Origin: Archangium lipolyticum
GTDB taxonomy: Bacteria; Myxococcota; Myxococcia; Myxococcales; Myxococcaceae
Assembly (NCBI RefSeq): GCF_024623785.1
Contig: NZ_JANKBZ010000032.1
Span: 62,001 to 126,000, forward strand
Direction of reading: 5' to 3'
Length of the DNA: 64,000 bases
This document shows, one piece after another, positions 58,771 to 64,000 of the stretch (its first letter is position 1; the number at the start of each line of letters is the position of its first letter). A program made the translations under genes and the position numbers. The notes under the pieces are model-generated. The model was not told the DNA's origin. It saw only the letters and a program-made list of their open reading frames with translations, and did no database searches.

Positions 58771-61524
58771 ATGCGAGCCAATCATTTCCTCCTCTTTTGT
58801 TCCGCGTCGGTGCTGCTGTCGGCCAGTGCGTGCCGTGACGAGCCGCAACCGGGCCCGGAGCCGGTCTGCACCGAGGCGCCGCTCCCGCTGCAGAACCCGC
58901 GCGCCCATACCCTGGGCGAGACCTTCTACCTGCCCCGGCTGAAGCAGGACGCGCGGTGTCCCTCCACCCTGGAGTGGCAGGTCGTCTCCGCGCCCGAGGG
59001 CAGCCGCAACACCGCCTACACGCGGGGCGCTCCCGAGCCGCGCTTCACTCCGGACCTGCCCGGCGACTACGTCCTCCGGCTGGGCGAGCTGCGCAACTCC
59101 GAGGTGCCGCTCCACGTCGTGGCCCGTTCTCCGGCCGAGCGCTTCCGCAACCACTCCCTGACGCCCCTGTCCGGCGTGGTGCGGGTCGGGGAGGAGCTGT
59201 GGATCGCGAACGGTGCGTCCTACACGGTGAGCCGTCTCGCGCGGGTGGACGGCACGTCTTGGAGCCAGCAGGGCGAGGTGACCGTGGGCGCGTGGCCCTC
59301 GGCGCTGGCCTGGCGCGAGCCGCTGCCGTATGTGCTCGTCGCCCAGCGCGGCGGCGACACCGTGGGCTTCATCGACAGGGCGCGCGGCGTGCTCGTGGAC
59401 TCCCTCTGGGTGGGGGACGAGCCCTCCGGTCTGGCCCTCTCGCCGGACGCCCGGCGGTTGTACGTGTCGCTGGCCACGCAGCGCCGGGTGGCGGTGGTGG
59501 ACCTCGCGGTGCGCGAGGTCGTGGCGCAGGTGGAGGTGGGGTTCGATCCCCGGGCCCTGGCGCTCTCCCCGGATGGCCGGCGGCTCTTCGTGGCCTCGTA
59601 CCGCTCCGGCAACCGCGTCAAGGACACGCGCGGCACGTACGGGCCGGGGGACGACAAGGACATCTCGGTCGTCGACACCGCGTCGCTGACGACGATCGCC
59701 ACCGTGGACGGTGTGTCAGCCGATCTGCGGGCCCTGGCGCTCTCCGAGGACGGTACCGAACTGTATGTCGCCGCGACCGATGGAGACCCCGAGCCCTCGC
59801 AGGCGGACGCCACGGCGAAGCCCTTCGTGCACGAGGTGGTGGTGGTGGATGCGGACGCGGTGGTGCCGGGCGTGCTGCGGCGCGCCGATTTGACGCGCCA
59901 GGCCGGCTCTGGCGGCCCCGTGGTCAATCCCGCCGGGGTGCTCGCGGTAGGGGACACGCTGTGGGTCTCCTCCGAGTCCTCGGAGGTGGTGGTGGCGCTC
60001 GACCGGAACACGCTCGCCGAGAAGGCCCGGGTCGCGGTGGGCCCGGGGGCCCGGCAGTTGGTGGCGCTGGATGCCGCGGGCACGGTGGCCGTCCACTGCT
60101 ACCAGAGCTTCGAGCTGTGGGTGCTGCGCGCGGACGGGACGGTAGTGCAGAAGGTGAAGCTCGCGGAGGATCCGCGTCCGGCGAGCGTGGCGCTCGGCGA
60201 GCGCGTCTTCACCCGGCCCGGTGGGGGCTTCGCGGCGAACCACTCCTGCTCGAGCTGTCATGTGGAGACGCAGAACGACGGCATGGTGTGGCGCTTCGGA
60301 CCATCCATCTGGCACAACGTCCGGCCGCTGCAGTTGCTGGACGCCACCACGCCGCTGGAGTGGGGCGCCTACGTCTCCAGCTCCGACAACTTCGGCTACC
60401 AGGGGCCCGCGTCCATCGTGTCGCGTGCGGCCACGCCCGAGGAGGCGCTCGGACTCCAGGCCTTCCTGGGCTCGCTGCTCGGCGCTCCCAGGGCCACGGG
60501 CCACACCCGGCTGGATGGCAGCTACACCGAGGCGGCCCTGCGCGGACAGGCGCTCTTCGAGGGCAAGGTCGCCTGCTCGGGTTGCCACATGCCGCCGCTG
60601 TACACGTCGCGCGGTTATGTCACGCAGGGCAAGTCCGGTGAGCCGGCCGACATCCCCACGCTCCTGGGCACCTACCGCCACGGCATCTACTTCGTGGGTG
60701 CGAAGGCCCGGAGCCTGGAGGCCGCCCTGGATGTGGCGATCGACTACGTGAAGGTGTCGCTCAGCGCCGAGGAGCGCGCGGATCTCCTGGCGTTCCTGCG
60801 CGAGCTGACGCCGAAGGGTGGGGCTCCCCTGGGCATCTGGCCGGACATCGACAGCGACGAAGGTGTCTACCCGGACGTGCGCCCGTCCGTGGCCTTCGCG
60901 GATCCGGTGGATGACACCCAGAAGACGGCCGCCGAGGTGGCGGCGGAGTACGTGGTGCTGGAGGACGCGCTCGGCAATCGCGTGTCCGGCGCGGTGGAGG
61001 TCCAAGGCGGACGGCTCACGTTCGTGCCGGCGGCGCCACTGGCGCAGGGGGCCCGCTACCGCTTCCGGGTGCTGCCGGGCCTGCCGTTCCTCTCTGGAGG
61101 CTCGCTCTGGGGCGAGTTTGGGAGCGAGTTCACCGTCGCGAAGCCGGCCGCGGGCACCTGGCCCCGGACGATGCGCATGACGGTCCAGGTTCCGGGGCGC
61201 GGGGGCACCACGCCCGTGGACTTCGTGCTCGAGAAGGCCGAGGCCTCCCGTCCGGGTGGGCTCACCCTGACGGTCCTTCCCCAGGGCTCGGGCCGCCAGC
61301 AGCGTCAGCAGGTCTGGTCGCGGCTGGATGGGGACCGGTGGCGGGTGCAGCCCTTCGCGATGCCGCTCTTCGGGAGCAGCGTGGCGGATGCCTCGGAGGT
61401 GGTGGGCTCGGTCACGCAGGTGGATCCGTCCAACCAGGGCATCACCCGGGTGGAGGGCAGGCTGCGCATCCGCGGGCCCGGCATCGACATGCCGGATGTC
61501 GCGTTCTCCATCGTTCCGCAATAG
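58771..61524 (+). CDS. Beta-propeller lipoprotein with two c-type haem sites
   Basis: 917 residues. Lipobox at LLSASAC. Residues ~120-480 contain YVTN-like propeller units (for example PSGLALSPDARRLYVSLATQRRVAVVDL and PRALALSPDGRRLFVASYRSGNRV). Two haem-binding motifs follow: CSSCH (Cys493, Cys496, His497) and CSGCH (Cys602, Cys605, His606), spaced as in di-haem MauG/cytochrome-c-peroxidase-like domains. The C-terminal ~230 residues are Ig-like/beta-rich (ALGNRVSGAVEVQGGRLTFVPAAPLAQGARYRFRV). A secreted, lipid-anchored electron-transfer or oxidase protein; its partner is unknown. Confidence 0.9.
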   Translation: MRANHFLLFCSASVLLSASACRDEPQPGPEPVCTEAPLPLQNPRAHTLGETFYLPRLKQDARCPSTLEWQVVSAPEGSRNTAYTRGAPEPRFTPDLPGDYVLRLGELRNSEVPLHVVARSPAERFRNHSLTPLSGVVRVGEELWIANGASYTVSRLARVDGTSWSQQGEVTVGAWPSALAWREPLPYVLVAQRGGDTVGFIDRARGVLVDSLWVGDEPSGLALSPDARRLYVSLATQRRVAVVDLAVREVVAQVEVGFDPRALALSPDGRRLFVASYRSGNRVKDTRGTYGPGDDKDISVVDTASLTTIATVDGVSADLRALALSEDGTELYVAATDGDPEPSQADATAKPFVHEVVVVDADAVVPGVLRRADLTRQAGSGGPVVNPAGVLAVGDTLWVSSESSEVVVALDRNTLAEKARVAVGPGARQLVALDAAGTVAVHCYQSFELWVLRADGTVVQKVKLAEDPRPASVALGERVFTRPGGGFAANHSCSSCHVETQNDGMVWRFGPSIWHNVRPLQLLDATTPLEWGAYVSSSDNFGYQGPASIVSRAATPEEALGLQAFLGSLLGAPRATGHTRLDGSYTEAALRGQALFEGKVACSGCHMPPLYTSRGYVTQGKSGEPADIPTLLGTYRHGIYFVGAKARSLEAALDVAIDYVKVSLSAEERADLLAFLRELTPKGGAPLGIWPDIDSDEGVYPDVRPSVAFADPVDDTQKTAAEVAAEYVVLEDALGNRVSGAVEVQGGRLTFVPAAPLAQGARYRFRVLPGLPFLSGGSLWGEFGSEFTVAKPAAGTWPRTMRMTVQVPGRGGTTPVDFVLEKAEASRPGGLTLTVLPQGSGRQQRQQVWSRLDGDRWRVQPFAMPLFGSSVADASEVVGSVTQVDPSNQGITRVEGRLRIRGPGIDMPDVAFSIVPQ

Positions 61525-61797
61525 CGGCGCTGCCTTGCTGGCCCCAGGAGTACGGATCTCAGGGGCTTCATCGAGCCCATGGACTGATGTTGAGATGACG
61601 GACAAGCAAAAAAATGACCCTCATCGCCTACGCGCCTGCGCTCGTGGGCGATGACGGCCGCCCTGTGGCCGTGGTTCATGGAATGTGGGGCACCGGATGT
61701 ACCGGGTCTTTGAATCAATCCTGCCCGGTTCACGGAAGCCTGAAGACGTGAGGGCCTCTTGAGCCTGAAGGCGCTACATTCACCAACAACTCCCTCC
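61525..61797. other. Intergenic region, 273 bp, lower GC
   Basis: Lies between the cytochrome lipoprotein gene and a small lipoprotein gene. Base composition drops here (for example caaaaaaatgac near 61609), and no gene is recognised. It may mark the edge of an acquired segment that continues to about 63270. Confidence 0.5.
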
Positions 61798-62460
61798 ATG
61801 AATAAACCTTCTATTCCGCAGAGGTTTGGCGCTTCATTGCTCGGCCTGCTCCTTGTTTCCTGTAGTGCAGCTCGATCCCCGATCCCCGGTCCCACTGGGG
61901 TACGTGATCTGTCCAGGTACGTACTTGTCGTTGAGGAGACGTCCGATGGACGGGTGACTCACTCCTGGAAGCCCCTCAGGGACTTCGATCTGACGATGTA
62001 CCCGAGGCAGGTGCACGTCGACGGTTTCCATGGGCGGCTTGAACAGGTCGTGTTCACGGACCAGGAGTGTCACCATCAATACGAGGTCTGCGTCCCCACC
62101 TGCCTTGCAAGCACCAGGATCCTCCAGGTCGATAAGTATGTATACGATTCAAGTCAGTATGGTCAGTGGAGGACCGGGAAGAAGCGGTACTGCCCGGAGG
62201 CATGCATGAAGCAACTCGCCATGTGCCTTGCACAGGCGGAGGCCAGTCCTGTGCGATTCGAAGCCATGGACACCGCAGTTGATTGGGTCAGGCGACATCG
62301 AACCAAGATCCTGGCCGGTACGGTCATCATCATTGCCGGCGCCGCCTTCATCGCCGTGGTCGGCGCTTCAGGTGGGGCTGCGCTCGTCTTCGTACCGGTC
62401 GTGCTGGTGGCTTCCTCGGGCAACCCTTTGGGGTTCGAGCTGACGCCGGAGACACCGTGA
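61798..62460 (+). CDS. Cysteine-rich lipoprotein of unknown function
   Basis: 220 residues from the ATG at 61798, giving a signal peptide with lipobox (LLGLLLVSC); an in-frame TTG at 61759 is weaker. It contains several cysteines (QECHHQYEVCVPTC and YCPEACMKQLAMC) that could form disulfides, and a C-terminal hydrophobic segment (ILAGTVIIIAGAAFIAVVGASGG). Codon use is less GC-rich than in most of the window. The stop overlaps the next start (GTGA). Resembles small proteins that in myxobacteria sit next to uncharacterised toxin/immunity-like genes; not recognised further. Confidence 0.7.
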   Translation: MNKPSIPQRFGASLLGLLLVSCSAARSPIPGPTGVRDLSRYVLVVEETSDGRVTHSWKPLRDFDLTMYPRQVHVDGFHGRLEQVVFTDQECHHQYEVCVPTCLASTRILQVDKYVYDSSQYGQWRTGKKRYCPEACMKQLAMCLAQAEASPVRFEAMDTAVDWVRRHRTKILAGTVIIIAGAAFIAVVGASGGAALVFVPVVLVASSGNPLGFELTPETP

Positions 62461-63269
62461 CGATCTCCAAACTGCTCTCCGCATCGGAAGCACTGGTTAC
62501 CGACCAGTGGCAGAAGCTCCGACCACCCGGCGACTCCAAGTCATACCGTCTCCTGAAAGAGGCAGGCTTCTTCATCTGGCGAACAGGCCAGATCTATCGC
62601 TTCGAGGACTATCTCGCACGCCCCTCGGCGGACCGTGCTGTCGATGTGAGAGCCTCCTGGCGTGGCGAGAATGGCGAGGAGGCCAGCGAGGCCTGGCAGA
62701 CTCTCGCTCGAATTCGCGACACCCTGCGATCCGCGGAGAAGAAGAATCTCATCCAGGTCGCCAGGGCTCAGCTCGAATTCATTGCTTCAACAGGCCAATG
62801 CGAGGAATTTCACGACTACCTGAAGACCTTCTACCGTAACCCTCCTCCAGTCATCGCCCGATTCGACACGCGCGACGAGGCGGAGACCTGGTTGAGAAAC
62901 CTCCCCGAGCCGCCCAGCAGCGCATATATCCTGGTGGGGAATGAATATCTGGAGGTCTTCTATTCTCGCGAGAGGGGCGTTCGTGCCCTCCGACGCGATT
63001 ACGCACTGGAACGATTCATCGAGGCCGTCACGTCACGCGGGTTGCCTGCCCCGGTGGCCTCGTTCGACACCGATGCGGAGGCAGCGGCCTGGTGGAAGAG
63101 TCACTCTGCTCCGCCCCTGTCGGTTTTCGTGCGGATCGCGGGCGAATACCATCTCGCAGTGTATCACAAGAAGATCGATTACCGCTCGCTACACCCCATC
63201 TCCATCCTGGAAGACTGGCGGAGGGAGCAGGAGAGAATCGCAGAGCAAGAGAAGACGCGGAGCAGGTGA
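62457..63269 (+). CDS. Protein of unknown function with an internal duplication
   Basis: 270 residues, GTG start overlapping the previous stop. Residues ~131-180 and ~199-248 are homologous repeats: PPVIARFDTRDEAETWL...YILVGNEYLEVFYSRERGVR and PAPVASFDTDAEAAAWW...VFVRIAGEYHLAVYHKKIDYR. The N-terminal ~125 residues are helical and start LLSASEALVTDQWQKL. No signal peptide. Together with the lipoprotein before it, this looks like a two-gene unit, possibly a toxin/immunity or adhesion system. That is speculative. Confidence 0.65.
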   Translation: MTISKLLSASEALVTDQWQKLRPPGDSKSYRLLKEAGFFIWRTGQIYRFEDYLARPSADRAVDVRASWRGENGEEASEAWQTLARIRDTLRSAEKKNLIQVARAQLEFIASTGQCEEFHDYLKTFYRNPPPVIARFDTRDEAETWLRNLPEPPSSAYILVGNEYLEVFYSRERGVRALRRDYALERFIEAVTSRGLPAPVASFDTDAEAAAWWKSHSAPPLSVFVRIAGEYHLAVYHKKIDYRSLHPISILEDWRREQERIAEQEKTRSR

Positions 63270-63396
63270 TTGTCCATCCCGGAAAGCTGAGCCTTTCCGG
63301 GATGCGTGCTCGTGTGTCGCTGTCGGAGCGCCCCGGCATACTCCGAACGGCCCCACCAGGACTCAATAGGTCCTGGCCTGACCGGAGGACGTAATC

Positions 63397-63610
63397 ATGC
63401 GTTTCCGAGCGTGCATCGCACTTCTGCTCTATGTCTCAGCTTGAGCTACGTCAGCGCCGAAAATGGCAGGGCTCAAGGTTCCTTCTTCTGGCTCGCCGGG
63501 AATGTGACGTTCCCAAGGGTGATAGTGCGCGGCCCGCCTGCCTCCCACAGGGGGGCCTGAACGTCGCTCACTTCAGCTCCGGCGTGCTCGCCATCTACGG
63601 CCGGTTCTGA
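63397..63610 (+). pseudogene. Small exported protein with two frameshifts
   Basis: An ATG (63397) behind GGAGGAC starts a signal-peptide-like MRFRACIALLLYVSA, then a TGA. In another frame the protein-like text continues with SYVSAENGRAQGSFFWLAGN and VTFPRVIVRGPPASHRG. A second shift at a G6 tract (63550-63555) leads to LNVAHFSSGVLAIYGRF and a stop at 63610. The three pieces read as one short secreted protein. G-tract slippage or sequencing error could produce the second shift; the first needs another event. Confidence 0.5.
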
Positions 63611-63613
63611 TGC

Positions 63614-63841
63614 ATGACCCAGGAGTGGGCCACGACCCAGTTCAACCTGGGAAATGCGCTCTGGGTTCTTGGCCAGCGAGCCATCCACGATGGCGGCCTC
63701 GTGGATGCGCTCGCCCACGGTGAGGAGGTTGCCGTCGAGGTCGTCGTGCCCGCGGACGACGAGAGCGTGTTGCCCTTGCCCGTCACCTCCAGCCGCACCG
63801 TGCGCTCCGGCAGCGGTGCACCGTTCAATCCCGTTCAGTAA
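63614..63841 (+). pseudogene. Fragment with a single TPR-like unit
   Basis: An open frame of 75 codons whose first 20 residues (TQEWATTQFNLGNALWVLGQ) match the W-A-T-Q-x-N-L-G-N-A-L consensus of TPR_10-type repeats. The rest, VDALAHGEEVAVEVVVPADDE and onward, is unrelated to TPR and unrecognised. Only one repeat unit is present, so this is probably a chimeric or decayed remnant rather than a working gene. Confidence 0.3.
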
Positions 63842-64000
63842 GCAACAGAAGACCCGACTCATCCGCACCGCCCTCCTCTCCGTGCATCCATGCCGGGAGG
63901 GGGGCGGTTGTCTGATGGACGTCTTCGCCGCGATGCTGACGCACGAGGCGCCGCACCCCTCTCGAAGACAACGCCGTCACGCTCTACCTGCTGGGCATCA

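Larger units (their letters stand above)
63270..64000. other. Degraded region with no intact gene recognised
   Basis: About 730 bp at the right edge. It contains the frameshifted fragment at 63397-63610, a TPR-like fragment at 63614-63841, and unassigned sequence to the window end. Several frames show patches of coding bias without an intact open frame, as expected for decaying genes. The last bases (from about 63900) may belong to a gene beyond the window. Confidence 0.6.

Noticed and set aside
63473-63868. Minus-strand open frame over the degraded right edge
   Set aside because: It has moderate coding bias but no recognised family, and it overlaps the TPR-like and exported-protein fragments that read better on the plus strand.

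Overview
The window reads as chromosome of a high-GC delta-proteobacterial predator/fruiting bacterium (Myxococcales, most likely suborder Cystobacterineae). The evidence is strong GC bias at third codon positions and families largely confined to that group: DUF2378/TIGR02265, a DUF2381/TIGR02268 relic, an ActD-like membrane protein, DUF4388, zinc-ribbon FHA proteins, a eukaryotic-type Ser/Thr kinase and many lipoproteins. No rRNA, tRNA, insertion sequence, prophage or CRISPR array was seen. The species is not identified.

0-10 kb: signalling and housekeeping. A Ser/Thr kinase lies between two zinc-ribbon FHA proteins. Then come a bifunctional Rel (p)ppGpp enzyme, a membrane protein, a DUF2382 protein, RidA, and an envelope protein with three fused DsbA-like domains. 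10-20 kb: an ABC exporter pair, a penicillin-binding transpeptidase, an ELWxxDGT-repeat lipoprotein, a DUF4388 protein, a glutaredoxin-like protein, a receiver protein with a degenerate GGDEF domain, and an NtrC-type regulator. 20-26.6 kb: a small DsbA-like protein, a MopE-like lipoprotein, a DEAD-box helicase, a histidine kinase and an NAD(P)-binding epimerase-like protein.

26.6-38 kb: two sigma-factor modules. The first is sigma factor, ActD-like membrane protein, then a secreted caspase-fold protein with a surface-repeat C-terminus. The second is ECF sigma, zinc-finger anti-sigma, then a Spy/CnrX-like periplasmic protein. An APC permease, a coiled-coil protein, an EVE-domain protein, an amidase and a DUF2378 protein follow.

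38-48 kb: the main novelty candidate. Nine minus-strand genes, mostly joined by 4-bp ATGA overlaps, encode inositol-1-phosphate synthase, a diverged HD-like protein, a Gfo/Idh/MocA dehydrogenase, a zinc-ribbon metallo-beta-lactamase-fold protein, a YcaO-family ATPase, an inosose-isomerase-like TIM barrel, a GT4 glycosyltransferase, a PIG-L deacetylase and an FAD monooxygenase. Ino1 + GT4 + PIG-L is the logic of the first steps of mycothiol and GPI synthesis. Combined with YcaO and cyclitol-modifying enzymes, it suggests an undescribed inositol-glycoside-type metabolite. A terminator separates it from an upstream MATE exporter gene.

48-64 kb: accessory region. It holds a spermidine-synthase-like protein and a DUF4336 protein. 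It also holds a small protein whose C-terminal ~100 residues closely resemble vertebrate serum amyloid A. A collapsed DUF2381-kinase-lipoprotein module follows, then a secreted nuclease paired with a trypsin-fold protein, an orphan MazF-type toxin, a beta-lactamase-like serine hydrolase, a DUF3616 protein, a large c-haem beta-propeller lipoprotein and a low-GC pair of unknown genes. The last ~700 bp is decaying sequence. A 35-bp palindromic intergenic repeat occurs in three full copies, with a fourth core-only copy.
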